From Ktedonospora formicarum (GTDB lineage Bacteria > Chloroflexota > Ktedonobacteria > Ktedonobacterales > Ktedonobacteraceae): a stretch of 64,000 nucleotides of DNA. Every line of letters begins with the position of its first letter. Within the stretch, counting starts at the first letter, position 1. Below the pieces are notes generated by a model. It was not told the DNA's origin, searched no databases, and saw only the letters and a list, made by a program, of their open reading frames with translations. The stretch spans positions 868,001 to 932,000 of the forward strand of contig NZ_BNJF01000004.1 of NCBI RefSeq assembly GCF_016587355.1. The letters are read 5' to 3'. Shown here in pieces: positions 44,369 through 53,757 of the stretch. Both the position numbers and the translations under genes were made by a program.

Positions 44369-46505
44369 CTATTCTTGCCAACTAACCAGGACATCAAGTG
44401 CCTCAATGTGCGCTCCATTGGCCAGCAAGGGGTTGATCTCTAATGCATTCAGGAACGGGCCAAGCGCAAGGGCGAGCCCGCTCACGCGGTATATGATCCC
44501 GCTGAGCGCCTCAATATCAACGCCTTTTTGTCCACGCGCTCCATGGAGCAGGGCTGCACCTCGTAGCTCGTCAAGCATTTTCTCGATCTCTTCACGCGAA
44601 ACAGGCAAGACGCGTACCGCCGTGTCTTTCAACACTTCAGTCCAGACACCACCGAGGCCGAGCGTGAGCACTGGTCCCCACAGCTCGTCGTGCACAATCC
44701 CAACCAACAATTCCGTTCCTCCTAAACGCATGGGACTGATGAGAATCCCCTCGATCTCGGCGTCGGGCCGGATGGCTTGAACACGCGCCAACATGGCCGT
44801 GAATTCCTCACGCACCGCCGCTTCGCTATTGAGATTGAGCGCAACGCCTCCCACATCGCTCTTGTGAGGCAACGCCGGCGATTGGATCTTGAGGGCCACG
44901 GGCAGCCCAATCTCTCGCGCGGACGTGACCGCTTCGTCCTCTGTGGTGGCGAGTCGCGCTGGAACTATGGGAATGCCCGCTTCTTGCAAAAGTGTCCGTG
45001 CTTGCGTCTCTGACCAGCTTCCCGTTTGCGGTTGTTCGTGTGAGAGCGGTGGGGGTGTTTCCTCCTGCGCTTTGCTGGGAACCGAGTTGATAAACTCGGA
45101 CCACCAGGCGAAGTGACCCACGGCACGCATACCATGCTCCATTCCTGCGCTGAAATGCATTCCCGTTCGCTCTATGATGATGCGCGCCGTGGGTGAGAGA
45201 TCCAGGCAGGTGTTGGTGGTAAGCACAACCGGGCGGGGGATTCACGGATAATACGGCTGAGGTTATCGTAGCCTGGAAGCACTTGCGCGAGTGACTCTGG
45301 CGTTGGGGCTTTCCCCCCTTCCGTCGAGACAAGGTTCAGCACAAAGTCGATGTTCGGATCATTGACCACAACTTGCAGAGAGCGCTGTTGAATGGTTGAG
45401 TCCACAACGACGTATCCTGTCACGTCCAGCGGATTATGGCAGGTTGAGAATGACGGCAAAACCGCTCGCAGGCCCTCTATCGTCTCCGGCGTGAACTCTG
45501 GCAGTGCAAGTCCTACCTCTTCAGCCAGATCCGAAATGATATCACACGCGCCACCTGATGGTGTGACCACTCCCATTCTGCGCCCGGGCAAAGGAGCGTT
45601 ATATCCAGCGAGTCCGGCTGTCGTCAACAGGTCTTCTAACGAGGAGACCCGGATAATCCCAAGCTGGCGCAAGGCGGCATCGTTCACGGCATCATTGCCA
45701 ACAAGGGCGCCAGTGTGGGCCATCGCGGTACGCGAACTCGCCTCGCTGCGCCCAATCTTCAGCGCCACAATAGTCTTGCGTAGCGCACGAGCCTTCTCCG
45801 CCACCCGGCGCAACTCGTCGGGATGACGAATACTCTCCAGAAAGAGCGCGATAGAGCGCGTAGAGGCATCCTCCAACAGATAATCCACCACGTCCGTGAC
45901 AGAGATCATGCTCTCGTTGCCCATCGCCACCATCAGACTCAATCCAATACCGTGTCCCTGCGCATAGGCCAATACGGCGCTCGCCAACGCGCCACTTTGC
46001 AGGACCACACCAACTGGGCCTGCTTTAAGAGGCGGCGTAATAGGCAACCCGTAAGGCGTGATCTGATCGGTAACATTAATGAAGCCATTCCCATTCGGTC
46101 CAAGGATAGTCAATCCGTGCTCCTGCGCAAAGGTCAGTAGGTCGCGCTCAAGCTTCACACCCTCTCCCCCACTTCGCTGAAGCCAGAGGTCAGTACGACA
46201 AAGTTCGTTGTGCCCAGTTCCGCCGCTTCCTTGATGGTTGAGAGAACATACTTCGTTGGAAGCATGATGAAGGCGAGATCCACTGGTTCGGGGAGAGCAT
46301 GCAGTGTTTTATATGCCTGTTCTCCATGCACAATGGTCCGGTTGGGATTCACCAGATAGATTGGGCCGGAGAAGCCATAGGTTTTCAGATTCTCAAAGGT
46401 GAAGATTGACCAGCGTGAGTTGTCGGTTGCCCCTACCAGAGCGATGCTTCGCGGACGAAACAAGCGATGAAGCAGCTCCGCTGATACATGCCGGGACGTC
46501 ATCAT
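44369..46505 (-). pseudogene. Acyl-CoA synthetase (NDP-forming), broken by two single-base losses
   Basis: One ~712-aa gene read in three frames. Frame 1 (46505-46155) is the CoA-binding domain (LFRPRSIALVGATDNSRWSI). Frame 2 (46158-45172) is the succinyl-CoA-ligase-like part (LTILGPNGNGFINVT, GVVLQSGALASAVLAYAQ, phospho-His region VTPSGGACDII). Frame 3 (45226-44369) is the ATP-grasp part (LLQEAGIPIVPARLATTEDE, HKSDVGGVALNLN, EINPLLANGAHI). Break 1 (about 46163-46166) fits a lost A in GAAGAG; by chance or adaptation a GTGA overlap with an SD-like GGGGGAGAGG allows restart. Break 2 is a C run (plus-strand G5 at 45233-45237) one base short. It makes acyl-CoA with ATP to feed the pathway. Sequence error is a serious alternative. 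Confidence 0.87.
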
Positions 46506-46540
46506 CCTGTAGCACCTCGTATATACTCTGCACGCGACAG

Positions 46541-46551
46541 TTATTCATTCA
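46541..46551 (-). promoter_or_regulatory. Half-site of a FadR-type operator before the acyl-CoA synthetase
   Basis: On the minus strand TGAATGAATAA equals the first 11 positions of the Bacillus FadR consensus (TGAATGAMTANTCATTCA). It lies 35 bp upstream of the acyl-CoA synthetase start. The same string occurs in the full site upstream of the TetR gene. Confidence 0.45.
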
Positions 46552-46690
46552 CTGCGCGTTCACCTACGATGCTCTTACAATATATGCCACTTTGCATATG
46601 AGATAGTACCATTCCCCCTACGATATGGTACTCACACGATCATCTACCTATAAAGCTTTGTTGTGAAACCTTCATAGGGAAGCGCGATAT

Positions 46691-47113
46691 TCACGAGCGC
46701 GTTTCTTCGATCAGGCTAAAATACGGAAGCGTCATGTCTTCGCCCACGCTCTCGAAGGTGACATGTACCCCCTTACCGACCGCGAGCGTGTCGCGGTCGG
46801 CGCCGATGATGCGAGTCATCATACGTACGCCTTCCTCTAGCTCCACAAGGGCAATCACAAAAGGCACATCTTCGGCGAATGCTCCGAATGCCTGGTGTGC
46901 GACTGTGTATGTGTAGATCGTGCCCTTGCCGCTCGCCACCATCCATGTCAGTTGATCTGAAAAACAATGTGGACAGATCGAGCGTGGATAGAAAACAGCC
47001 TTCGAGCAGGAGGAGCAACGCTGGATACGCAATTCACCTTGCGCCAGTCCTTCCCAGTAAGGACGCGAGTCGCTATCTTGTTGAAGCATTGAGGCTGGTA
47101 ATTGTCGTGGCAT
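46691..47113 (-). CDS. DUF35 OB-fold protein with rubredoxin-like zinc ribbon
   Basis: A 140-aa protein. The zinc ribbon has CSSCSKAVFYPRSICPHC, followed by an OB fold (GKGTIYTYTVAHQAF, DVPFVIALVELEEGVRMMTR, GKGVHVTFE). DUF35 proteins form complexes with thiolase-like partners; the best known is the ChsH2 C-terminal domain with the aldolase Ltp2 in steroid side-chain breakdown. Here the thiolase-like gene is directly upstream (6 bp), supporting such a complex. AAGGA inside the preceding gene's end serves as SD. Confidence 0.88.
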   Translation of the reverse strand: MPRQLPASMLQQDSDSRPYWEGLAQGELRIQRCSSCSKAVFYPRSICPHCFSDQLTWMVASGKGTIYTYTVAHQAFGAFAEDVPFVIALVELEEGVRMMTRIIGADRDTLAVGKGVHVTFESVGEDMTLPYFSLIEETRS

Positions 47114-47119
47114 CGCGCT

Positions 47120-48265
47120 TCAATCCTTTCCAAGAATAACTGTGCCCGCCGATGAGAACACACCACCAGTTCCATGCGCAAGGGCGATACGCACGCCTTC
47201 AACCTGGCGTGGGCCGCACTCTCCGCGCAATTGCCGCGTAGCCTCGATGAGCAAGAAGATACCATACATTCCAGGATGGCAGTAGGAGAGTCCCCCGCCA
47301 TTGGTGTTCATGGGGAATGCCCCGCCTGGAGCCGTACGCTGTCCACTCACGAAAGCGCCACCCTCACCACGCCCACAGAAACCCAATGCTTCCAGCGTCA
47401 TCACGACGGTAATCGTGAACGAATCGTAGATTTCGGCGACGTCAATATCAGTCGGGGTCAGACCAGCCATGGCGAAAGCCTCCCGCCCAGAGGCAATAGC
47501 GGCCTGATGGGTGGCAAGATCGGGCATATTAGCGATGGTGTTATGGGTATGTGCCTCGCCATGCCCAAGCACCCAGGCAGGTGCTTTGCGGGCATTTCTG
47601 GCTCGCCCGGCGCTTGTCACGACGACCGCGCCTCCACCATCGGTGACGAGGCAGCAGTCCAACAGGTGCAGTGGTTCGGCGACCCAACGCGAGTTCAGCA
47701 CATCCTCAATCGTAATTGGGTCGCGCATCATGGCTTTCTCGTTCATCACCGCCCATTTGCGCGTCGCTACCGCAATCTCCGCCAGTTGCTCGTTTGTTGT
47801 GCCATACTCATACATGTGACGCGTCGCGGCAAGGGCATACGCTCCCACTGGAGTTGGGAGACCAAAGGGCGGCTCATACTGCTCGGTGAGTTTAAAGGTA
47901 TAGCCACCACGCCCACGGCTACGTTCGGAGCGTTGCGTGCTGCCGTAGGTAATCAGCGCGACTTCAAACAGACCAGTCTTAATGCCTGCGACAGCATGCC
48001 CTAGATGGGCCTCGAAGGAAGAACCACCAATGTTTGTCGAATCGGTATACTTCGGCCTGATGCCCAGATACTCCGCCAGCATTAGATTCGGTGCCCAGGC
48101 CCAACCTCCAGCACAGAAAAGCGCGTCCACGTCTGCGAAGCTGAAGCCAGCATCATCAAGGGCTGCTCTCGCCGCCTGAGCCTGGAGTTGCAAGACGGTT
48201 TTATCGGGAGTGCGACCGAGATCGGACTCGGCCACACCCACTATTGCTACCCTGGGACGCGTCAT
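47120..48265 (-). CDS. Thiolase-superfamily protein lacking the nucleophilic Cys (SCP2/Ltp-like)
   Basis: A 381-aa protein with thiolase fold: VAIVGVAESDLGRTP, DSTNIGGSSFEAHLGHAVAG, CLVTDGGGAVVVTS, DVAEIYDSFTITVVMTLEAL, NTNGGGLSYCHPGMYGIFLL and IALAHGTGG. At the position of the acylated Cys it has Ser-Ser (82-83). Such Cys-less members paired with DUF35 proteins act as retro-aldolases (Ltp2 type) that split a beta-hydroxy acyl-CoA, rather than as thiolases. It overlaps the acyl-CoA dehydrogenase stop by TAATG and precedes the DUF35 gene by 6 bp. Function is inferred from the pairing. Confidence 0.87.
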   Translation of the reverse strand: MTRPRVAIVGVAESDLGRTPDKTVLQLQAQAARAALDDAGFSFADVDALFCAGGWAWAPNLMLAEYLGIRPKYTDSTNIGGSSFEAHLGHAVAGIKTGLFEVALITYGSTQRSERSRGRGGYTFKLTEQYEPPFGLPTPVGAYALAATRHMYEYGTTNEQLAEIAVATRKWAVMNEKAMMRDPITIEDVLNSRWVAEPLHLLDCCLVTDGGGAVVVTSAGRARNARKAPAWVLGHGEAHTHNTIANMPDLATHQAAIASGREAFAMAGLTPTDIDVAEIYDSFTITVVMTLEALGFCGRGEGGAFVSGQRTAPGGAFPMNTNGGGLSYCHPGMYGIFLLIEATRQLRGECGPRQVEGVRIALAHGTGGVFSSAGTVILGKD

Positions 48266-49430
48266 TAGAGCGCCTCCCCCAGCTTTACATGGCCTTTGAG
48301 CAGGTTACGCGAGATGATATAGCGTTGAATCTCGTCCGTTCCTTCAAAGATGCGATACAGGCGGACGAGGCGATACCAGCGCTCAATCGGTAATTCTTTG
48401 GTATACCCCATACCACCATGAATTTGCAACACACGATCGATGACATGGTTCGCCATGGTTGCGCCATGCAGCTTGGCGATTGAGGAAGCATGGCGAGTGT
48501 CCTTGCCGTTCTCAGCTAGCCACGCCGCATGAAGCACGAGCCAGCGCGTAGCCTCAATCTCCACATGCGAGTCCGCGATCATCCACTGAATGGCCTGGTA
48601 TTCGGCGATTGGCTTGCCCATTGAGATGCGCTGCTTGGCATAATCTATCGCCATTTGCAGGGCGCGCTCAGCGGTCCCAATCGCGCCAGCGGGAATACGC
48701 CAACGCCCCGCGCCAATCCATTGCATACCCAGATTGAAGCCCTTGTTTAATTCGCCCAGGATGTTCTTTGCAGGAACGCGCACATTCTCGAAATAGAGGG
48801 AAGCCGGCCCCCAATCGCCCATGGTGTGGATATAGCTGGAGGTCCAGCCCATCTCTCGGTCAACCAGGAAGCAGGTGACGCCACCATGCCCCCCTTTTCA
48901 GGATCAGTCACGGCGAAGACCATCGCGAAGTCAGCTTCGTTGCCGTTGGTAATAAATATCTTCTCTCCGTTGAGTATCCAGTGATCGCCATCCTTCTCAG
49001 CGCGCATTTTAATATTGGCAGCGTCAGAACCCGCGCCGGGCTCGGTCAGGGCAAAGCAGGAGCGCAGTTCTCCGTTAATCGTTGGAATGAGATAGCGCTG
49101 TTTCTGTTCCTCGTTGCAGTAGTAGAGAATGTTATCCGCCGTCCCACCAAAGCCAAATGGTACGAACGTGCGCGCGAGCTCCATCGTAATGATCGCGGTC
49201 ATGATCGGGCCAAGATTAGCCCCACCATACTCCTCCGGTGTGTTGATGCCCCAGAAGCCGATATCTTTGGCCTTCTGCTGCAATTCGCGTATCTTCTCCC
49301 GGTCGAGACCCGGATGCCCCTCACGCTCATTGCGAAGAACGTCTCCTTCCAGGGGAATGAGTTCTCGACTCACAAAGTCGCGCACGGTTTGTTGCACCAT
49401 TTTCTGTTCATCAGTCAGGCTAAAATCCAT
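48265..49430 (-). pseudogene. Acyl-CoA dehydrogenase, single-base frameshift
   Basis: A ~388-aa FAD enzyme if one base is restored. The N-terminal helical domain (MDFSLTDEQKMVQQTVRDFV) leads to the FAD-binding strand FALTEPGAGSDAANIKM and WILNGEKIFITNGNEADF. The frame breaks after DPEKGG at a run of six C (plus strand 48889-48894) that should be seven. It resumes with EMGWTSSYIHTMGDWGPASL, KGFNLGMQWIGAGRWRIPAG, the C-terminal helices and IHGGMGYTKELPIERWYRL with RIFEGTDEIQR. All parts are well conserved, so an error in the homopolymer is likely. ATG 49430 has AAGGAG upstream. It starts the pathway by alpha-beta dehydrogenation of the acyl-CoA. Confidence 0.9.
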
Positions 49431-49610
49431 GATCTTGCTCCTTTGCACTGTTGGTCACGATACCATCTTGCGTGTAAGAGAAAGACAGATCATTGTCATC
49501 CTCTGAGGAAACAACAAGAACTGCTGACATGCGCATGAGCTAATGTCTTTTTTTATAACATGACGCCTTAAAAGCATCATCGAGTAATTCTTCTGTAAAC
49601 GCCAGATATT

Positions 49611-50270
49611 CTATGAGCCTGGAAGTTGATCCATGGAAGGTGCTTCGTTTGGGTGGTCTCCACTGGCCGAATATGATGTATTGAGCAAAAGGGTATGAAA
49701 ATAGTTCAGTTGCGCAGTAATATAGGTTTCCAGATCGACGGTGGGTGCGAAACGCCAGGTCTTTTGTAGCGCCCATTGATGCCCAAGACTGACAACGTTG
49801 GCCGCTAAGACGTGGGGATGAGGGATATCTTGTGAGAAGACGCCTTTCTCCTGCCCCTCTTGAATGAGTTCCAGGAAAAGCTGATCCAATTGTGTGATAA
49901 TGGGAAGAATGCGCTGGCGTTTCTCACGCTTGAGTGTGGAGGTGTCGCGATACATGATGATTAGATGCTTCGATCCCTTGTCTAATCCGGTATAGAGTTT
50001 GCGCACAATGAAATCGAAACGTTCAAGTGGATTGACGATTGCGCTAGCACGCTTAAACAAGTTATTGTGAAGGGCCGCGCCCTCTTCACAAAGGGCGACC
50101 AGGATATCTTCTTTGCTGGGGAAAATATAGTAGATTAAGCCGGTGCTAATACCTGCCGCCTGCGCAATCTCTGGCATAGAGGTCCCATGGTAGCCCTTGC
50201 GGCTAAAAAGGTCCTGCGCTGCCGCGATAATCTCTCCGCGACGTGTGTCGCGAATAGCCTTTGCCCCCAT
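49611..50270 (-). CDS. TetR-family regulator, FadR-like
   Basis: A 219-aa regulator. The N-terminal HTH is RRGEIIAAAQDLFSRKGYHG, TSMPEIAQAAGISTGLIYYI then FPSKEDIL. The ligand-binding domain (FDFIVRKLYTGLDKGSKHLI, ILPIITQLDQLFLELIQEGQ) resembles those of acyl-CoA-responsive TetR proteins such as Bacillus FadR. It heads the acyl-CoA catabolic genes on the same strand (181 bp before the dehydrogenase). A near-consensus FadR operator lies about 93 bp upstream of its start. Derepression by long-chain or unusual acyl-CoA is therefore likely. Confidence 0.87.
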   Translation of the reverse strand: MGAKAIRDTRRGEIIAAAQDLFSRKGYHGTSMPEIAQAAGISTGLIYYIFPSKEDILVALCEEGAALHNNLFKRASAIVNPLERFDFIVRKLYTGLDKGSKHLIIMYRDTSTLKREKRQRILPIITQLDQLFLELIQEGQEKGVFSQDIPHPHVLAANVVSLGHQWALQKTWRFAPTVDLETYITAQLNYFHTLLLNTSYSASGDHPNEAPSMDQLPGS

Positions 50271-50362
50271 GCATACTCCTGTTCTTCATCAATACGATTC
50301 ACATGAAGTACCATTGTTGTAGCAAGCTGCTAGATATCACCTTTCTAGAAACATAACATATT

Positions 50363-50381
50363 TTGAATGAATATTCAATAG
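50363..50381. promoter_or_regulatory. FadR-type operator upstream of the TetR gene
   Basis: TGAATGAATATTCA (50364-50377) matches the first 14 positions of the Bacillus subtilis FadR consensus TGAATGAMTANTCATTCA (from memory). It sits within the dyad TTGAATGAATATTCAA (50363-50378). Probably the operator for autoregulation of the catabolic operon. Confidence 0.6.
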
Positions 50382-50388
50382 GGATTTC

Positions 50389-50426
50389 AGGGACGCGTGA
50401 ACAGCTTTTCGTGCTCACGCATCCCT
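50389..50426. repeat. Inverted repeat in the TetR / radical-SAM intergenic region
   Basis: AGGGACGCGTGA (50389-50400) pairs with TCACGCATCCCT (50415-50426), one mismatch, 14-base loop. It could be a terminator-like hairpin insulating the two divergent units, or another operator. The rest of the 636-bp gap is AT-rich with repeated AGCTATT motifs (50645-50672); no gene is seen. Confidence 0.5.
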
Positions 50427-50828
50427 GTTCGTATTGTCCAGGTAGTCCTCAGAAATTCATCCAATATCGCCTCATTTGGTGTCAACAGTGATGTCATGCA
50501 AAGACCGCTCAAACTAGCCGAGGAGCACGATGACTGCCCCGGAATTACAGATCTGAATGGTATAAATAGGTAATTAAGGGTTTTCTTGTTTATCTAATCT
50601 CAATAAAGATTAGGGAGAGGTTTTACATCTCGAAATTAGGTATTAGCTATTAGCAGCTAGAATTAGCTATTCTCACGATTGCGTTTGTCAAAATTGCTAT
50701 AACATCATATTGTGGCGAAGGATTGTTTCCTGCAAATCATTTTTACAAGCAGGCATAAGGCCCTTTTGTACTCCTATCTATGCATCTTAAGTTTTTATGC
50801 TTTTTCTCTCGCTTTATAAAGTGTGTTC

Positions 50829-50837
50829 TGGTATAAT
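50829..50837 (+). promoter_or_regulatory. Extended -10 promoter for the radical-SAM/TcmP module
   Basis: TGGTATAAT is a consensus extended -10 (TGnTATAAT). It lies 70 bp upstream of the radical-SAM start. No good -35 is visible at 17 bp, as expected for extended -10 promoters. Confidence 0.5.
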
Positions 50838-50906
50838 CCTTTAATTAGAACATTTGAAGTTCTTGATAATACACAATCCTGTGGAAATAACTAAAAGGAG
50901 GGTGCT

Positions 50907-52370
50907 ATGTCTGTGCGATCACAGACGCCCAACCAGACATTAATGGCTTCTGGATCTTCTTTTTCACAATCTATCATGCTTGAGAGGCTAGCTCGCATTG
51001 ATGTTATTGCCTTAGACGCGGCTGTATCTTCAGGTCTAGCAGGAGAACGTGCTAGGCGTCTACTCTTGAATCGAAAGCGTATTGCCCCCCATAATCTACC
51101 TCGAGTTCTTATTGCTACTCATAATGAGGACGAACAACAACAAGCCCTGGAAGTCACTCAACAGTTTAGCTCTCTAGCAAGTTCAATTAATATTCTGGAA
51201 GAGAAGAGTCGCAACGAAACGGCATCCCATGCTCTTACACTGCATAGGCACTATTGGCCAGAGATGCTAGAAGCCGAACGAAAAACGCGTATCCTTCTTT
51301 TAGGCAAACGTGGAGGCGCTGGTAAGGCTGAATTCATCAAGCCCTTTGTTGGAGGAGCAGGAACAACCTGCGGAACCTGGACGCCTATTATTGCTTACCA
51401 ACGAGACAAAAAGATGTGGATTGCAGGAACACGTTCAAAGGAGGAAGAAAAGAATGCTACTCCCATTCGAGGCTTTCTTCGCGGAAATTACGCGCAAGGC
51501 GTGTGTCCCGCTGAATGTAGCTTCTGTTATTTACGTGGTTTACAAGGCATGGGCATTAAAAATATGCTTTTAAATCTGGAAGACGTGATTCCTGAGTTAG
51601 ACACTCTTCCTCGTGGTAGTGTAGTAAACTGGGCAGAGCTTGGAGGGCCTGTTGAAGAGGACCCTTGGTTTGTCGATGAAACGGGACATGGCTCACTCGT
51701 TCAAACGATTCTAGATCTTTCAACTGAGCGCGGTATCGTTTCTTTCTTCCTCACTAAGGGAGTCTATGAGCCCTATTTGCAACTACAGCAACGGCTTGCC
51801 CTCTTTGCTATCAGCTTGAATGCACCTGCGATCTCATCCGTGTTCGAGCCTGGAGGAGCTCATCCTGAAGAACGTCTCAAAGGGCTGGCATGGGCTATTG
51901 ATCATGGTTTAATGGACCATACTATTCGTTTAGGGCCAATCATTCCTATTGATGGGTATAAACACCAGTACCACCAACTTTTTGAAATGATTCGTGATAT
52001 TCTTGGCTCTCGTCTCAAAAGAATTACCATTGATTTGTTGCGCTTTTCACCACAAATGCCAACAATTCTGCGATCTTCATTCCCCGAAGAGATTGTCTCT
52101 TCTCTTTTGGCAGAGATGGAGCCAGCGGTTAAAGCTCATAAATACCGCCCATCGGCCCATCGCCAAAAAAGGCTCTATCATTGGATTAAAACTATGCTGG
52201 ACCATTACGGCCTTCCCCAAGTGAAGACCACACCTTGTAAAGCTGATCCCCTGGAGGCACAAACTTTTTTGCGTGCGGGTGATATTACAAGCATGCCTTG
52301 TGCATGCCATATTAGCTATCGTGATCGTGAAGTTATTCGGAGGAAGGATTTGCCCATTTTGCCACACTAA
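50907..52370 (+). CDS. Radical SAM protein of a TcmP-associated module, spore-photoproduct-lyase-like
   Basis: A 487-aa protein. Residues 1-190 are an N-terminal region of unknown fold that contains WTPIIAYQRDKKMWIAGTRS with Cys155 just before. The radical-SAM cluster motif is CPAECSFCYLRG (Cys200, Cys204, Cys207), spaced C-x3-C-x2-C. A partial TIM barrel follows (VVNWAELGGPVEEDPWFVDE, GIVSFFLTKGVYEPYLQL, FAISLNAPAISSVFEPGGAH, RLGPIIPIDGYKHQYHQLFE). The pattern is closest to SPL-type/DUF5131-like radical SAM proteins. Three late Cys (444, 465, 467) could bind a second cluster or substrate. SD AAAAGGAGGG precedes ATG 50907. Followed by two TcmP genes on the same strand. Substrate unknown: nucleic-acid chemistry is plausible. 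Confidence 0.82.
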   Translation: MSVRSQTPNQTLMASGSSFSQSIMLERLARIDVIALDAAVSSGLAGERARRLLLNRKRIAPHNLPRVLIATHNEDEQQQALEVTQQFSSLASSINILEEKSRNETASHALTLHRHYWPEMLEAERKTRILLLGKRGGAGKAEFIKPFVGGAGTTCGTWTPIIAYQRDKKMWIAGTRSKEEEKNATPIRGFLRGNYAQGVCPAECSFCYLRGLQGMGIKNMLLNLEDVIPELDTLPRGSVVNWAELGGPVEEDPWFVDETGHGSLVQTILDLSTERGIVSFFLTKGVYEPYLQLQQRLALFAISLNAPAISSVFEPGGAHPEERLKGLAWAIDHGLMDHTIRLGPIIPIDGYKHQYHQLFEMIRDILGSRLKRITIDLLRFSPQMPTILRSSFPEEIVSSLLAEMEPAVKAHKYRPSAHRQKRLYHWIKTMLDHYGLPQVKTTPCKADPLEAQTFLRAGDITSMPCACHISYRDREVIRRKDLPILPH

Positions 52371-52582
52371 ATGCAAAAACTACTCTTAACCTTAAAACAT
52401 TACTATATTGAAAAAAGCAAAATAATGTAGTATTCTAAAGAATACAAGCTATACGTTTTGTAAAAGGCTTGTGCTTGCTTTTTTGTAACCACAAATATTC
52501 AAGGAGTCCCTTTGACCTTTTTCTCAAGTTGTTAGGCTCGTAGAAATGGATCTTCATTCTTTTGCCACAGAAAGGACATATC

Positions 52583-53713
52583 GTGGCAGCACCTACAACT
52601 GTTACCTGGGAGATGGACGGTCATACACAAGCCAAGCACGTTATATTACGCAAGTATCTCAATGCCTGGATACCAATTCTCGCGTCCAAAAGAGATAATA
52701 AGGTTTTGCTTGTCGATGGATTTGCTGGGCCTGGTGAATATGTTGGGAACAAAGAAGGTTCACCACTTATCATGTTACGTGCCTTCCTTGAACATCCCTC
52801 CCAAAATCGTTTTGAAGGATCATTGAAATTTCTCTTTATTGAAGAGAAGCATTCTCGCTACCAACATCTCCAGCAGCGTATTGCGGCTCTCAAACAGGAA
52901 ATACCTTTTCCCCCAAATATCACCTATGAGGTAAAAAATGGCCGCTTTGTAGATATGATGCAACAACTCCTGGCTACAATCCCTAGAGAAAAGAATCCTT
53001 ATACAGCCTCTTTTTTCTTCGTAGATCCATTCGGTTACTCACATACTCCTATGCATCTACTCAAGGATCTCTTATCGTTTCCTCGAAGCGAAGTGCTAGT
53101 AACAGTCATGACAGAAGAAATAAATCGCTTCCTTAATGTGGACTATCAAACAAAAGAACAACACTACGACAAACTGTTTGGGACTTCCGCATGGAGACCC
53201 ATATCTTCCTCTACTTCGACAATGGATCCATACGAACGAATGCAACAGCTACACGACCTCTATCGGAACCAGCTCCTCACAGTAGCAGGCGTTAAATATG
53301 TTCGATCTTTTCGCATGCGCAACAAGCATAATGCCACTGACTATTTTCTCTTTTTCGGCACATCAAGCATAAAAGGCTTAACGGAAATGAAGAGGTCCAT
53401 GTGGAAAGTAGATGCAACGGGAGCATTCGAATTTTCTGATTTCACTAATCCATTTCAACCACTGCTACTTCAAGAACCTAATTATGAAGATCTTCGTCAG
53501 AGACTTATTCAACGGTTTCGGGGGCAAACTGTCTCCCTTGATGCCATTGAAGAGTATGTTTTGGCCGAAACACCTTATTGCGTCTACAAGCAAGAAGGGC
53601 TTAGGGTTCTCGAATGTGCCTCACCTCCCAAAATTCAGGTTTTCGCTCAAGATCCCAAACGGAAAAGAGGTCATTATAAAGACCACAACCTTCGTATTCG
53701 CTTCCTCTCCTAG
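52583..53713 (+). CDS. tcmP: Three-Cys-motif partner protein TcmP, copy 1
   Basis: A 376-aa protein from GTG 52583, chosen because AAAGGA lies 7 bases upstream; TTG 52562 is also in frame. Family signatures are HTQAKHVILRKYLNAWIPIL, VDGFAGPGEY (45-53) followed by EGSPL, FFVDPFGYS (146-153) and TEEINRFL with HYDKLFGTSAW. The GFAGPG loop and the (F)xDPFG strand recall SAM-binding and catalytic motifs of Rossmann methyltransferases; this is structural inference. TcmP proteins are known to occur beside a radical-SAM-like three-Cys-motif protein (TIGR04474 description from memory), exactly as here. A C-terminal winged-helix-like part (LIQRFRGQTVSLDAIEEYVL) follows. Function in vivo is unknown. Confidence 0.85.
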   Translation: MAAPTTVTWEMDGHTQAKHVILRKYLNAWIPILASKRDNKVLLVDGFAGPGEYVGNKEGSPLIMLRAFLEHPSQNRFEGSLKFLFIEEKHSRYQHLQQRIAALKQEIPFPPNITYEVKNGRFVDMMQQLLATIPREKNPYTASFFFVDPFGYSHTPMHLLKDLLSFPRSEVLVTVMTEEINRFLNVDYQTKEQHYDKLFGTSAWRPISSSTSTMDPYERMQQLHDLYRNQLLTVAGVKYVRSFRMRNKHNATDYFLFFGTSSIKGLTEMKRSMWKVDATGAFEFSDFTNPFQPLLLQEPNYEDLRQRLIQRFRGQTVSLDAIEEYVLAETPYCVYKQEGLRVLECASPPKIQVFAQDPKRKRGHYKDHNLRIRFLS

Positions 53714-53757
53714 CTTTCTCATAGATCGTCGCTTGAGAGTAGAGGAGATTCTTACTA

